From Chryseobacterium sp. 6424 (GTDB lineage Bacteria > Bacteroidota > Bacteroidia > Flavobacteriales > Weeksellaceae), in NCBI RefSeq assembly GCF_003692615.1, contig NZ_CP023540.1, positions 1,798,001-1,862,000 of the forward strand: a DNA stretch of 64,000 bases, given 5' to 3'. Positions within the stretch are counted from its first letter, which is position 1. Each line of letters begins with the position of its first letter. Position numbers and translations under genes: made by a program. The notes below the pieces were generated by a model. That model saw nothing but the letters and a program-made list of their open reading frames with translations, ran no database searches and had not been told where the DNA came from. Positions 46,612 to 56,498 of this stretch are shown here, piece by piece.

Positions 46612-47661
46612 ATGAAAAAAATAGAATTCGGACTGATGACTTTCGCTGACATGTCCCCAGAACCCAATCCAGGGAAAGGTACCAACGCTCATCAAAGGAT
46701 ACAGCACCTTCTCGAAGAAATAAAACTCGCAGACAAGCTGGGTGTAGATGTTTTCGGTATTGGCGAGCATCACCGGGACGATTATGCGGTATCATCCCCT
46801 GCCACAGTTTTGGCCGCAGCCGCAGCCGTGACGCAGCAAATCAAACTTACGAGCGCGGTTACGGTATTGAGTTCGGATGACCCGGTGCGCATATATCAGC
46901 AGTTTGCGACTGTAGACGCCATTTCTGGTGGCAGAGCCGAAATTATGGCAGGCCGAGGCTCCTTCATAGAATCTTTTCCGCTGTTCGGTTACGATTTAAA
47001 TGATTACGATGAACTCTTTGAAGAAAAACTTGCACTCCTCTTGCAGATAAACAAAGCGGAAAAAGTGACTTGGAGCGGCAATCTTCGGGCACCGTTACAT
47101 CAGGCAGGCATTTATCCGCGTGCTGTAGATGGTGAATTACCCATCTGGTTAGCTGCCGGTGGTACCCCGGCCTCTGCCTTACGCGCTGCCAAATTAAATT
47201 TACCACTGATGCTCGCCATCATCGGGGGTGTTCCGCGGCAGTTTGTACCTTTCATTAATCTTTATAAAAATTCTGCGCTCGAAGCCGGAATACCAGCAGA
47301 AAAGTTGCAGATTGGCATTAACAATCACCTTTTTATCGGCGAGGACGGCGATAAAGTAGCTGATGATTTTTTCCCTTATTATGCACAGATGATGGACCGT
47401 GTAGGGCGCAGCCGCGGCTGGCAACCCATGTCTCGCGCGCAGTTTGATTATATGCGCTCGGCGGAAGGATCGCTGATGGTAGGCAGCGTAGCGCAAGTGG
47501 TAGAAAAAATCGTGTATGAACACAAACTTTTTGGGTTTACAAGGTTTTTCGCGCAAGCCAGCATGAGCTTCGTTCCGCACGAACTTACGATGAAGTCCAT
47601 TGAGCTTTTTGCGACACAGGTAATACCAGAGGTGAAAAAACGCTTGGCAATATCGTCTTAA
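46612..47661 (+). CDS. LLM-class flavin-dependent oxidoreductase, 349 aa
   Basis: Luciferase-like TIM-barrel: FGLMTFADMSPEPNPGKGTN, DVFGIGEHHRDDYAVSSPAT, TLEDP-type loop VLSSDDPVRIYQQFATVDAI and GRAEIMAGRGSFIESFPLFG bind FMN. The substrate is unknown. The ATG at 46612 follows a 179-base non-coding gap after the MFS gene. The pirin gene starts 40 bases later. Confidence 0.87.
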   Translation: MKKIEFGLMTFADMSPEPNPGKGTNAHQRIQHLLEEIKLADKLGVDVFGIGEHHRDDYAVSSPATVLAAAAAVTQQIKLTSAVTVLSSDDPVRIYQQFATVDAISGGRAEIMAGRGSFIESFPLFGYDLNDYDELFEEKLALLLQINKAEKVTWSGNLRAPLHQAGIYPRAVDGELPIWLAAGGTPASALRAAKLNLPLMLAIIGGVPRQFVPFINLYKNSALEAGIPAEKLQIGINNHLFIGEDGDKVADDFFPYYAQMMDRVGRSRGWQPMSRAQFDYMRSAEGSLMVGSVAQVVEKIVYEHKLFGFTRFFAQASMSFVPHELTMKSIELFATQVIPEVKKRLAISS

Positions 47662-47701
47662 GTTACATAACTTTATAAATACTAAAAACACATAGCCTAT
47701 C

Positions 47702-48609
47702 ATGTCGAACATCGGGTTAATTATCGAAGAAAAAGCTGCCGACATTGGCAATTTCCTGGTGGGCAGGTTATTACCTTTCCGGGAGAAACGTGCGGTAGGT
47801 CCATTTGTATTTATCGATCACATGGGTCCTGCAGCATTGAAGGATTACCAGAATCTTGATGTACCGCCACACCCGCACATTGGGTTATCCACCCTCACAT
47901 ATTTGCTGGAAGGTTCAATTCAGCATAAGGATTCTCTTGGAAGTGACATCGAAATCAAACCAGGCGCTGTAAACTGGATGACCGCCGGGAAAGGCGTTGT
48001 ACACTCTGAACGTACACCTGCATATCTGCGCGGAACCGATAAAAACCTGCATGGCTTCCAGATTTGGGTAGGCTTACCTAAAGCGTTGGAACAAAGCGAA
48101 CCCACATTCCATCATACCGAAACAAAAGACATCCCACAATGGACAGAAGGAAACTTGCAATATAAACTTATCGCCGGTGAACTTTTCGGTCGCAAATCCC
48201 CGGTGCCGGTACACAGCCGTTTATTCTTCCTTGAAATAAAAAGCAGTGCCCGCACAGAGGTGAACATAGGGGAAAACCTTTTCGGTGAAGTAGGGATGTA
48301 CGTGCTGGAAGGCAGCACCATGATCGAAGGGAATACCTACAGTGTAAAACAGTTACTTATTGCTAAAGATACGAAACTATGCACGTTCGAGATGGCAAAA
48401 AACACCACACTTTACCTTTTCGGAGGAGAGCCTTTCCCCGAAGAACGCTATATCTTCTGGAACTTTGTGAACTCTGACAAAACCATTATTGAACAGGCAA
48501 AATCAACTGGCACACGCAAAACCACCATGCCTTCCTGAAAGTACCGGGTGATGAAGAGGACTTTGTGCCACTTCCACGCGCCATACTTCAGAGTCGGCTG
48601 TCTCTTTAG
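47702..48609 (+). pseudogene. Pirin-family protein with apparent 1-base frameshift near its C-terminus
   Basis: Cupin-fold pirin: GRLLPFREKRAVGPFVFIDH, PPHPHIGLSTLTYLLEGSIQ and TAGKGVVHSERTP carry the iron-binding His set. The open frame ends at 48538 after the unconserved QAKSTGTRKTTMPS. In the next frame, directly after the AAAA run at 48499-48502, the sequence reads NWHTQNHHAFLKVPGDEEDF then VPLPRAIL and stops at 48609; LKVPGDE-DF-PLP is the usual pirin C-terminus. One missing A would restore about 302 aa. Either a real mutation or a homopolymer sequencing error. As read, translation gives 278 aa with the metal site intact. Confidence 0.82.
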
Positions 48610-48697
48610 TCATCATCAATTCCTTCGGATTTAAAATTCCTCAATAAACCAATAATTCTGAAAGTTTCTGTAATTTCATTCACTAAAAATATTAATC

Positions 48698-50212
48698 ATG
48701 GACGACAAAAAACGACTTACCCGACAAACTGGCGCACCGGTGCCAGACAACCAAAATGTACAGACCGCCGGGCCACGCGGCCCACTCCTGATGCAAGATT
48801 TCTGGTTTTTGGAGAAAATGGCCAACTTCGACCGCGAAGTAATCCCCGAAAGAAGAATGCACGCCAAAGGTTCGGGCGCTTTCGGAACCTTTACAGTAAC
48901 GCACGATATTACCCAATATACTAAAGCCTACATCTTCAGTGAGATTGGCAAGAAAACCGAAATGTTCGCCCGTTTTTCTACCGTTGCCGGTGAACGCGGA
49001 GCGGCAGATGCGGAAAGAGACATCAGGGGATTTGCACTGAAATTTTATACCGATGAAGGCATTTGGGATCTGGTTGGTAATAATACACCGGTATTCTTCT
49101 TCCGCGACCCAATGAAGTTTCCGGATCTTAACCATGCGGTAAAACGCGACCCGCGCACCAATATACGCAGTGCCAATAATAACTGGGATTTCTGGACATT
49201 GTTGCCTGAAGCATTACACCAAATAACCATTGTAATGAGCGACCGTGGCATCCCAAAAGGCTACCGCCACATGCACGGGTTCGGCAGCCATACTTACAGT
49301 TTTATTAATAAAGATAATGTACGGCATTGGGTAAAGTTCCATTTTAGAACGCAGCAGGGCATTGAAAACCTGTCTGAAGAAGAAGCGATTGAAGTGATCG
49401 GCCGCGACCGTGAATCTTCACAAAGAGATCTGTATGATAACATCGAGAAAGGGAATTTCCCGAAATGGACCATGTTTGTACAGATCATGACCGAAGAACA
49501 GGCCAAGCACTACCGTTTCCACCCGTTTGATTTAACAAAAGTTTGGTCTAAAAAAGATTTCCCGCTGATTGAAGTAGGCGAATTTGAATTGAATAAAAAT
49601 CCGGACAACTATTTTCAGGATGTGGAGCAAGCCGCATTCAATCCTACGAATATTGTTCCGGGAATTGGTTTCTCACCAGATAAAATGCTGCAAGGCAGAT
49701 TATTCTCTTACGGGGACGCACAGCGTTATCGTCTGGGGGTAAATCATTTCCAGATTCCAGTAAACAAGCCAAGATGCCCCTACCATGCTTTCCACCGCGA
49801 TGGGCAGATGCGTGTAGATGGCAACTACGGCTCCACAAAACACTATGAACCTAACAGTTACGGCGAATGGCAGGAGCAGCCAGAAGCCAAAGAACCGCCG
49901 CTGGAACTGTATGGTGATGCTTATACGCACAACTTCCGGGATGATGATGAGGATTATTACACACAACCCGGCGACCTTTTCCGCATTATAAAAGCAGATG
50001 GTAAAGCTGAAGCTTTATTTAAAAATACAGCGATACATTTGGGCGGGGCTGAAAAATTCATCCAGATCCGACACATCCGAAACTGCTACAAAGCCGACCC
50101 AGAATATGGCGAAGGAGTAGCCTACACACTTGGTATTGATATGGATGAGGTGATGAATTTCGATATGTCACCCTACGACCGTTGGGCACCTAAAAAAACA
50201 CATCAGCCATAA
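48698..50212 (+). CDS. katA: Catalase (small-subunit haem type), 504 aa
   Basis: Catalytic His55 lies in [32 protein letters not shown] is the catalase signature; the active-site Asn lies in [20 protein letters not shown]; the haem-ligand Tyr lies in [17 protein letters not shown]. It decomposes hydrogen peroxide. Full length for a clade 3 catalase. Own terminator follows. Confidence 0.94.
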   Translation: MDDKKRLTRQTGAPVPDNQNVQTAGPRGPLLMQDFWFLEKMANFDREVIPERRMHAKGSGAFGTFTVTHDITQYTKAYIFSEIGKKTEMFARFSTVAGERGAADAERDIRGFALKFYTDEGIWDLVGNNTPVFFFRDPMKFPDLNHAVKRDPRTNIRSANNNWDFWTLLPEALHQITIVMSDRGIPKGYRHMHGFGSHTYSFINKDNVRHWVKFHFRTQQGIENLSEEEAIEVIGRDRESSQRDLYDNIEKGNFPKWTMFVQIMTEEQAKHYRFHPFDLTKVWSKKDFPLIEVGEFELNKNPDNYFQDVEQAAFNPTNIVPGIGFSPDKMLQGRLFSYGDAQRYRLGVNHFQIPVNKPRCPYHAFHRDGQMRVDGNYGSTKHYEPNSYGEWQEQPEAKEPPLELYGDAYTHNFRDDDEDYYTQPGDLFRIIKADGKAEALFKNTAIHLGGAEKFIQIRHIRNCYKADPEYGEGVAYTLGIDMDEVMNFDMSPYDRWAPKKTHQP

Positions 50213-50217
50213 TGATG

Positions 50218-50248
50218 AAAAGTGGAAGATCAGGTCTTCCACTTTTTT
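50218..50248 (+). terminator. Terminator of the catalase gene
   Basis: AAAAGTGGAAGA (50218-50229) pairs perfectly with TCTTCCACTTTT (50235-50246), loop TCAGG. Confidence 0.85.
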
Positions 50249-50344
50249 GCCCTAGAGAAATCTTTTTTTGCACATCTGGGCACAAATATGGCAACAAAAT
50301 CGCTGAGCAAAGCTCAGAGATAAAATCTTCAAACATTAAATATT

Positions 50345-50629
50345 ATGATAGATATCAAACACCTAAATCATGGGCAAAAAGGCTCATTTGATCTTTATTA
50401 TGAAGGCACCAAGGCCGGAAACATGACTTACACATCCGCAGGCAAAGACAAAATAATCATCGACCATACGGAAGTTTCCCCGGAATATGGCGGAAAAGGT
50501 CTGGCGAAGGAGCTTGTTTTTGCCGGCGCTGCCTACGCCAGAGAAAATGGGAAGAAGATAATTCCGCTTTGTACGTATGCGAAATCGACATTCGAGAAGC
50601 ATCGAGAACTACATGATGTCCTCGCCTGA
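50345..50629 (+). CDS. Small GNAT-type N-acetyltransferase (YjdJ-like), 94 aa
   Basis: Residues VSPEYGGKGLAKELVFAGAA form the acetyl-CoA loop, and GKKIIPLCTYAKSTFEKH the end of the fold, as in the short GCN5-related family (about 95 aa) that lacks the N-terminal strands. Substrate unknown. Independent gene between two terminators. Confidence 0.82.
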   Translation: MIDIKHLNHGQKGSFDLYYEGTKAGNMTYTSAGKDKIIIDHTEVSPEYGGKGLAKELVFAGAAYARENGKKIIPLCTYAKSTFEKHRELHDVLA

Positions 50630-50645
50630 TCTAATGACACAGCAG

Positions 50646-50677
50646 CCGCTACTGTAAATCAGTAGCGGTTTTTTTTG
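50646..50677 (+). terminator. Terminator of the small GNAT gene
   Basis: CCGCTACTG pairs with CAGTAGCGG around TAAAT, followed by eight T. Confidence 0.85.
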
Positions 50678-50766
50678 CTTATTGATTGTCACCAACCCTA
50701 CTTTATAATAGATGATTTGAAATATAAACTGCGCCGCGCCCCGGATTGAACGGCCTGTCTGAGCTC

Positions 50767-50806
50767 TTTCCCTTATCGCGCCGCCTGCGGCGCGCGATAA
50801 GGGAAA
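50767..50806. repeat. 40-base GC-rich palindrome in an intergenic region
   Basis: TTTCCCTTATCGCG (50767-50780) pairs perfectly with CGCGATAAGGGAAA (50793-50806); the centre CCGCCTGCGGCG adds a CCGC/GCGG stem. The surrounding 50730-50845 is far richer in G and C than neighbouring intergenic DNA and has no gene or T run. It looks like a dispersed REP-type intergenic element; only one copy is seen in this window. Confidence 0.6.
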
Positions 50807-50891
50807 AGCGAGTAGTGAAAGCCGGAAATGGCGCCCAAGATAAATAAAAGATTTTAACAACCTCATCGTCTTCTACAACTGTCAAAAAAAC

Positions 50892-50899
50892 TATATTTG
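50892..50899 (+). promoter_or_regulatory. -7 box of the symporter gene
   Basis: TATATTTG fits TAnnTTTG, 21 bases before ATG 50921. Confidence 0.5.
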
Positions 50900-50920
50900 C
50901 CCATTAATTTTTGACATATA

Positions 50921-52498
50921 ATGAATTCTGCCACTATTCTGTTACTTTTCGTATTCGCGTATTTTATCGGCCTTTTGGTGATTTCTTACTTTACCAGCCG
51001 GAACGCGGATAACCAGTCCTTCTTCATTGGGAATAAAAAAAGTAAGTGGTGGCTGGTGGCTTTCGGGATGATTGGCACCAGCCTCAGTGGTGTAACTTTT
51101 ATCTCGGTGCCTGGCACTGTGGGGAAAATGACTGCGGGCGACTATCCTTTTGGCGGTTTCGAGTATTATATGATGGTCATCGGGTTTTTTCTCGGATATT
51201 TTATTGTCGCCGCTATTTTGTTGCCGCTGTATTACCGCATGAATCTCACGTCAATCTACACTTACCTTGGCAGGCGGTTTAATGTGGAGGCGCATAAGAT
51301 TGGGTCTTTGTTTTTTATTATCTCGCGTTCGATTGGTGCGACTGCACGGCTGTATTTGGTAGTGAATGTGCTTCAGATCTTCCTGTTGCAGGGCCTTGGT
51401 ATTCCGTTTTGGGTTACGGCGGCGGTGATTTTGCTGATGGTGTTGCTCTATACTTTTGAGGGCGGTGTGAAAACCATTGTGATTACCGACACGCTGCAGA
51501 CTTCGTTCATGATCCTGAGTTTATTGGCCTGTATCGGATTTATTCTTTCCAACCTTAACATGAGTGCGGGCGAGGCTTATACAGTATTGGCGGAAAAGGA
51601 TTATACGCATTTTATAAACTTTGATGTAAACTCGAAGACATTTTTCCTGAAAACAATTCTCGGAGGTATGTTCATTACGATTGCGATGACTGGCCTTGAT
51701 CAAGAGATGATGCAGAAGAACATTTCGGTAGATAACCTGAAAAACTCTAAAAAGAATATGCTTACGTTTGCCGTTACGCTGCTTTTTGTGAACCTCGCCT
51801 TTCTTTTCCTTGGGGGCTTGCTGTATCTTTTTGCGATGGAAAATGGCGCACAATACGCCCAATTGACTGAAGTGATAAACGGTAAGGAAAGCATCACGAA
51901 TGTATTTGGTTTTAAAGATTCCGCCGGCAACATTAGCAATATCATGGGGGACGATCTGTTCCCTGCCCTGTCACTACAAGGGTATTTTCCGCTTTTTATC
52001 TCGGTGATTTTCATCATCGGGCTGATTTCGGCGCTGTTTCCTTCGGCTGACGGCGCGTTGACAGCGGTTACCAGTTCTTACTGTGTGGACTTACTGGGTA
52101 TTAATGAAGATAAAACTAAAACAGAGCAACAGAAGAAAAAATTAAGGATGCAGATCCACCTGATTTTTACGGTGCTGTTCTTTGCACTGATCATGATTTT
52201 TAAAGCCATTGATGATAAATCTATTGTATATCTTATTATGGAAGTGGCCGGTTATACGTATGGGCCGCTGTTAGGGCTGTTTGCGTTCGGTATCTTTACG
52301 AAACATCAGATCATCCGGAAGTATGCCATCGTTGCAGTAACACTTATCGCCCCTGTGGCTACGTATTTGCTGAATCATCTGGTATCACAGCACACGGATT
52401 ACCGAATTGGGGTGGAACTTATCATCATCAACGGATTCCTTACATTTATTGGTCTTTGGCTGATACGCGACCGCAGCCAAAATCGCGTGATAGCGTAA
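50921..52498 (+). CDS. Sodium:solute symporter (SSS family), 525 aa
   Basis: About 13 membrane helices. FGMIGTSLSGVTFISVPGTV resembles the TM1 sodium-site region, and LISALFPSADGALTAVTSSY the conserved TM8 sodium-site segment of the SSS family. Substrate (sugar, proline, pantothenate or other) cannot be told from sequence alone. A bidirectional terminator follows. Confidence 0.88.
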   Translation: MNSATILLLFVFAYFIGLLVISYFTSRNADNQSFFIGNKKSKWWLVAFGMIGTSLSGVTFISVPGTVGKMTAGDYPFGGFEYYMMVIGFFLGYFIVAAILLPLYYRMNLTSIYTYLGRRFNVEAHKIGSLFFIISRSIGATARLYLVVNVLQIFLLQGLGIPFWVTAAVILLMVLLYTFEGGVKTIVITDTLQTSFMILSLLACIGFILSNLNMSAGEAYTVLAEKDYTHFINFDVNSKTFFLKTILGGMFITIAMTGLDQEMMQKNISVDNLKNSKKNMLTFAVTLLFVNLAFLFLGGLLYLFAMENGAQYAQLTEVINGKESITNVFGFKDSAGNISNIMGDDLFPALSLQGYFPLFISVIFIIGLISALFPSADGALTAVTSSYCVDLLGINEDKTKTEQQKKKLRMQIHLIFTVLFFALIMIFKAIDDKSIVYLIMEVAGYTYGPLLGLFAFGIFTKHQIIRKYAIVAVTLIAPVATYLLNHLVSQHTDYRIGVELIIINGFLTFIGLWLIRDRSQNRVIA

Positions 52499-52502
52499 AC
52501 AT

Positions 52503-52537
52503 AAAAAAACCTGTCTCTTCTTAAGACAGGTTTTTTT
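52503..52537. terminator. Bidirectional terminator between symporter and yceI-like gene
   Basis: AAAAAAACCTGTCT (52503-52516) pairs perfectly with AGACAGGTTTTTTT (52524-52537); T runs exist on both strands and the flanking genes converge. Confidence 0.85.
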
Positions 52538-52554
52538 ACGCTAAGAAAACGTGT

Positions 52555-53214
52555 TTATTTACGTTCCATCCCTTTGATGAAGATCTGAATGTTGACTTCA
52601 TTTTTAATCACGCCATTGGTGACCGGCATCTGAAATTTCACACCGAAATCTTCCCGGTCGATGTCTTTAGGTTCGGTGGCAATATTCACTTCCCCGTTAT
52701 TCAGGGATACATTGGCGTTAAAACTCACCGGCTTGGTAATTCCTTTGATGGTAAGGTTACCGTCGATTAGCGTATTATAGTCGCCGCCCTGGTTGGGCGT
52801 CACTTTTGTAATCTCAAAAGAAGAAGTAGGAAACTTTGCTACGCCAAAAAAATCATCGTCTTTCAGGTGACCTACCAGTTTATCATGCTGTTCGGCATCG
52901 CCTTTAAGGTCTATTGAATTAATAGAATTCATATCAGCCACAAATTTTCCGCTTTCGAGTTTTCCTTCCTTTACGGTAACTTCCCCACTTTCAAATTTAA
53001 TGGTTCCGAAATGGCTCATATTGTCGGATTTTATTACCTTAAAACCCTTCCACTCTACCCGGCTGTTCAGCGTATCAAGCTCGTATACGTTACCTTCGCG
53101 GGTAGTCGCTACTTCTGTTGTTTCACTGGTTAGCGGTTTATCTTTTCCGCAGGAAATGGCAGTAGTGGCAACGGCTGCAGAAATGGCGAGTATGTTCAAT
53201 AGTTTGCTCTTCAT
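52555..53214 (-). CDS. YceI-family lipoprotein, 219 aa
   Basis: A lipoprotein signal with lipobox TTAISC (Cys22) is followed by a YceI-like lipocalin-type beta barrel: DTLNSRVEWKGFKVIKSDNM, NSINSIDLKGDAEQHDKLVG and DREDFGVKFQMPV. YceI proteins bind isoprenoid-like lipids; the role here is unknown. Divergent from the ABC ATPase gene, sharing a short promoter region. Confidence 0.9.
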   Translation of the reverse strand: MKSKLLNILAISAAVATTAISCGKDKPLTSETTEVATTREGNVYELDTLNSRVEWKGFKVIKSDNMSHFGTIKFESGEVTVKEGKLESGKFVADMNSINSIDLKGDAEQHDKLVGHLKDDDFFGVAKFPTSSFEITKVTPNQGGDYNTLIDGNLTIKGITKPVSFNANVSLNNGEVNIATEPKDIDREDFGVKFQMPVTNGVIKNEVNIQIFIKGMERK

Positions 53215-53279
53215 GACCTGATATTTATTTGTTTTGTGCTAAAATAGCCAAATTTATTAAGTTTAGGAGTAAAAAAACT

Positions 53280-53287
53280 TATTTTTG
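53280..53287 (+). promoter_or_regulatory. -7 box directly before the ABC ATPase gene
   Basis: TATTTTTG fits TAnnTTTG, five bases before the ATG at 53293; supports that start and a leaderless mRNA. Confidence 0.5.
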
Positions 53288-53292
53288 TACCT

Positions 53293-54233
53293 ATGCTGTT
53301 AGAGATTCAACATTTGTCTTTTTCATATTTGCCCGGGCAAAACTTTTCTGTGACCTTAATTTAACGGTTGAAAAAGGGAAGACCGTAGCATTGGCTGGCG
53401 AAAGCGGTTGTGGCAAATCTACACTGCTTAGTTTGATGTATGGCTTACTGGACTGGGAAAAAGGAGAGATCTTCTTTGATGGGAAACCGGTGTACGGACC
53501 GCGAAAAAACATTGTACCTGGCGAAAGCGAGATGAAGTTTGTAGCACAGCATTACGACCTGATGCCTTATGCGACTGTGGCCGATAATGTCGGCAAATTC
53601 ATCTCGAACATTAACTTAAAAGAAAAGAAAGATCGTGTAAATGAACTGCTGGAAGTCGTGGGACTTACGGCATACGCACACGTACTGCCAAAATTCTTGA
53701 GTGGCGGGCAGCAGCAACGCGTGGCCATTGCGCGGGCACTGTCGGTTTTACCGAAATTGCTTTTGCTGGATGAACCTTTCAGCAACCTGGATTTTCCCAG
53801 GAAAATAAAACTGCGCGAAAGGCTTTTCAACTACGTGAAGCAACACGGCATCTCAATGATTATTTCTACGCACGAAATTCAGGAGATCATGCCTTGGCTC
53901 GACCAGATTGTGGTATTGAAAGGCGGGCAAATAGTACAAGCGGGTAGCCCAGAAGTAATGTATAAAAATCCTTCCAACGAATACGTAGCCGGACTTTTCG
54001 GCGAGATAAACACTTTTACAGAAGCGGAAGCGGCAGCATTGGGCCTGCATAAAACCCTCTATTACCCGTACGAAATTGTGATGTCCGACGAAGGTATTGC
54101 TGCTACTGTTTTGGAAAGCAGATTTGCCGGCAATTATTATTGGACAAAGATTGTCGTTAACGCCAAGGAAATCCTGATGTATACTGCCGTAAGAATTGAA
54201 GGAGCAGTTACGGTCTCTTTCAGTAAAGAATAG
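53293..54233 (+). pseudogene. ABC transporter ATP-binding protein with apparent 1-base frameshift after codon 18
   Basis: From ATG 53293 the frame gives MLLEIQHLSFSYLPGQN, a typical ABC ATPase N-terminus, but stops at 53364. The rest (DLNLTVEKGKTVALAGESGC, Walker A GESGCGKST, signature LSGGQQQRVAIARAL, Walker B LLLLDEPFSNLD, H-loop ISTHE) continues one frame over to 54233. One extra T in the TTTT run near 53345 would join them as GQNFFCDLNL, 313 aa. A longer open frame beginning with TTG at 53229 exists but its N-terminus is unlike the family and covers the promoter. Substrate unknown; a TOBE-like tail occupies about 240-313. Confidence 0.8.
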
Positions 54234-54428
54234 CTATAAATGATGATAATATCGCCTAAAAACTACTGTATTTTGGCACTATCTTTGGATTTTTTTGTGT
54301 ATCTTTACTCTACAGACTAAGGAAATTTTTGGTTAATTCTCTTTCTGCCTTTTAAGCGAAGATTAGTGTTGTTCCACAGCCAATCCAGCTTTTAGAAACG
54401 GAACCCTGTCCAAATTTTTCCTTTTTTT

Positions 54429-54761
54429 TTATGCCTTCTTTACAAATTCAGATTTCAGCGCCATAGCGCCAAATCCATCAATTTTACAGTCGATATTATG
54501 GTCGCTGTCTGGTCGCAGGCGGATGTTCTTTACTTTTGTACCTGCTTTTACAGGTTTCGGTGCGCCTTTTACAGGCAAATCCTTCATCACGATTACTGAG
54601 TCGCCGTTCTGTAACTCGTTTCCGTTGATATCCAAAATCTTATCCGACAGCTCGCCTTCCGCTGGGTCCCACTCGTAGAAACATTGTGAACATACCATGA
54701 GGTCATCTTGGGCATAAGTAAATTCTGACTCACATTTCGGGCAGTGCATTGTATCGCTCAT
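54429..54761 (-). CDS. PhnA/YjdM-type zinc-ribbon protein, 110 aa
   Basis: The N-terminal zinc ribbon [20 protein letters not shown] with CSQCFYEW is followed by the PhnA domain ([34 protein letters not shown]). The old name alkylphosphonate utilisation protein is misleading; the function is unsettled. Single gene. Between 54234 and 54428 no gene is seen. Confidence 0.9.
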   Translation of the reverse strand: MSDTMHCPKCESEFTYAQDDLMVCSQCFYEWDPAEGELSDKILDINGNELQNGDSVIVMKDLPVKGAPKPVKAGTKVKNIRLRPDSDHNIDCKIDGFGAMALKSEFVKKA

Positions 54762-54804
54762 AATTTTTACTTTCTAAAAGTTAATAATTTAATTCTCAAA
54801 AAAA

Positions 54805-54833
54805 CAAAAGCCACCTGCATTTGCAGATGGCTT
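54805..54833 (-). terminator. Terminator of tRNA-Ala
   Basis: On the minus strand AGCCATCTGCA pairs with TGCAGGTGGCT around AA, then TTTGTTTTTTTG. Confidence 0.8.
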
Positions 54834-54834
54834 G

Positions 54835-54908
54835 TGGAGGATATCGGGATCGAACCGACCACCTTTAGACTGCCAGTCTAACGCTCTAGCCAGATGAGCT
54901 AATCCCCC
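54835..54908 (-). tRNA. tRNA-Ala (anticodon GGC)
   Basis: Cloverleaf on the minus strand: acceptor GGGGGAT/ATCCTCC with the G3-U70 wobble that identifies alanine tRNAs; D arm GCTC/GAGC; anticodon stem TTAGA/TCTAA with loop CTGGCAG, anticodon GGC; T arm TCGG/CCGA with TTCGATC loop; discriminator A. CCA is not encoded. Confidence 0.94.
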
Positions 54909-54996
54909 GTATGGTATCAAATCTGAATTTGAGATTGCAATAATACGAATTTTTCAAATTAAATACCACATATTTTTTTAAGTTTTGCCAAACCTT

Positions 54997-56364
54997 TTAA
55001 CCAGCGTGTGCAGTTTCCCGCAAGAAATCACCCAAAGAGAAGCTTCGCTGTTCACCGTTTAAGAGGTTTTTCACTGTAATGGTTCCGTCTGCGATTTCCT
55101 GTTCGCCGAAGAATATCAAATTAGGAATCCCCTTCTTCTCGGCGTAGGTAAACTGTTTTTTCAGTTTGGCCGCTTCAGGATATAGTTCGGTAGAAACCCC
55201 GGAGTTGCGCAGTTTCATAATGATTTTTGAGGCTTCCAACGATTCTTTTTCTCCATAGTTTGCAAAAAGATACTGTACCGAACCCGAAGCTTGCTCAGCA
55301 AAAAGACCAAGTTCTTCCATCACCAGATATATACGGTCTAGCCCAAAAGAAATCCCGATGCCCGGTATATTTTTCACGCCGAATACTTCGGTAAGGTTAT
55401 CATAACGGCCGCCACCACCAATGGATCCCATGGCTACACCGCGGGCTTTTACTTCGAAGATGGCGCCGGTGTAATAATCTAACCCACGAGCCAGGGTAAT
55501 ATCAAACTTCAGGTTTTCTGCGGAGATGCCTAACTGGAGGCATTGTGTTAGCACAAATTCAAGTTCTGTAACACCTTGTGTGCCTGTTTCGCTGTCTTTA
55601 AATTTTTCTTTAAGTTGTAATACATTTTCAAGCGCATCCGTACGCTGGCTGAAAAGGAAATCAAGCTTATCGATGGATTGCTGGGAGATGTTTTTCTCGA
55701 GCAACTCTTTTATCACGCCTTCTTTCCCAATTTTATCAAGTTTATCAAGTGCGACCGTGAAATCAATTAACTGATCCGAAATTCCCGCATATTCCGCGAG
55801 TCCTGAAAGAATTTTACGGTTATTGATGTGAATGGTCACCGGTATCTGCAATTCGTTGAAAGATTTTAGGTAAAGCTGCACCAGTTCTACTTCCTGCCAC
55901 AGACTCACACTTCCTACAACATCGGCATCGCATTGGTAAAACTCACGAAAACGGCCTTTCTGCGGACGGTCGGCACGCCAAACCGGCTGAATCTGATAGC
56001 GTTTGAAAGGGAAAACCATTTGCCCGTGATTCATCGCTACGAAACGTGCAAAAGGCACCGTAAGGTCATAGCGTAAAGCTTTTTCAGAGATCTGGGCGAT
56101 GAGTTTCTGCGAATTTTTGCCCTCCCAGTCTTCGGATACTGTTTTAGCGGCGAAGTCACCTGAATTCAGGATTTTAAAGATCAGCCGGTCGCCTTCTTCA
56201 CCATATTTACCGGTAAGTGTCGAAAGGTTTTCAAAACTGGGCGTTTCAAGCGGCTGAAAACCGAAGAGTTCAAAATTTTTCTGCAATACATTGATGATTG
56301 CTCTTCTGTTCATAACTTCTGTGGCGGTAAAATCGCGGGTCCCTTTGGCTAGGCTTGGCTTCAT
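54997..56364 (-). CDS. hisS: Histidyl-tRNA synthetase, 455 aa
   Basis: Class II synthetase motifs: motif 2 [16 protein letters not shown]-type ([15 protein letters not shown]), histidine-A motif [15 protein letters not shown] and motif 3 [11 protein letters not shown]. The C-terminal anticodon-binding domain spans about 360-450 ([20 protein letters not shown]). It charges tRNA-His. Length is usual for Bacteroidota HisS. Promoter box at 56408-56415. Confidence 0.95.
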   Translation of the reverse strand: MKPSLAKGTRDFTATEVMNRRAIINVLQKNFELFGFQPLETPSFENLSTLTGKYGEEGDRLIFKILNSGDFAAKTVSEDWEGKNSQKLIAQISEKALRYDLTVPFARFVAMNHGQMVFPFKRYQIQPVWRADRPQKGRFREFYQCDADVVGSVSLWQEVELVQLYLKSFNELQIPVTIHINNRKILSGLAEYAGISDQLIDFTVALDKLDKIGKEGVIKELLEKNISQQSIDKLDFLFSQRTDALENVLQLKEKFKDSETGTQGVTELEFVLTQCLQLGISAENLKFDITLARGLDYYTGAIFEVKARGVAMGSIGGGGRYDNLTEVFGVKNIPGIGISFGLDRIYLVMEELGLFAEQASGSVQYLFANYGEKESLEASKIIMKLRNSGVSTELYPEAAKLKKQFTYAEKKGIPNLIFFGEQEIADGTITVKNLLNGEQRSFSLGDFLRETAHAG

Positions 56365-56407
56365 GCGTATCTGATATTTTTTTGGTAGCTGATGTTCTAA
56401 TTACTGC

Positions 56408-56415
56408 AAAAATAA
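56408..56415 (-). promoter_or_regulatory. -7 box of hisS
   Basis: Minus strand TATTTTTG fits TAnnTTTG, 43 bases before the hisS ATG. Confidence 0.45.
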
Positions 56416-56442
56416 GGAAATGCCAGTATCTAACGCTAAAAA

Positions 56443-56467
56443 GGGACCGAAAGTGTTTCGGTCCCTA
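56443..56467 (-). terminator. Terminator of the HRDC gene
   Basis: AGGGACCGAAA (56443-56453) pairs perfectly with TTTCGGTCCCT (56457-56467); the minus strand continues TTTTTAGCG. Confidence 0.8.
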
Positions 56468-56498
56468 CAGAAATGAGCTCATGGTTATGGCTTAATAT

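Noticed and set aside
47200-47751. 183-aa minus-strand frame
   Set aside because: Antisense to the LLM oxidoreductase and pirin genes; no domain.
53229-53292. TTG-started N-terminal extension of the ABC ATPase (334 aa)
   Set aside because: The extension is unlike the family and covers the promoter box; the other frame from ATG 53293 encodes the normal ABC N-terminus, so a frameshift is the better reading.
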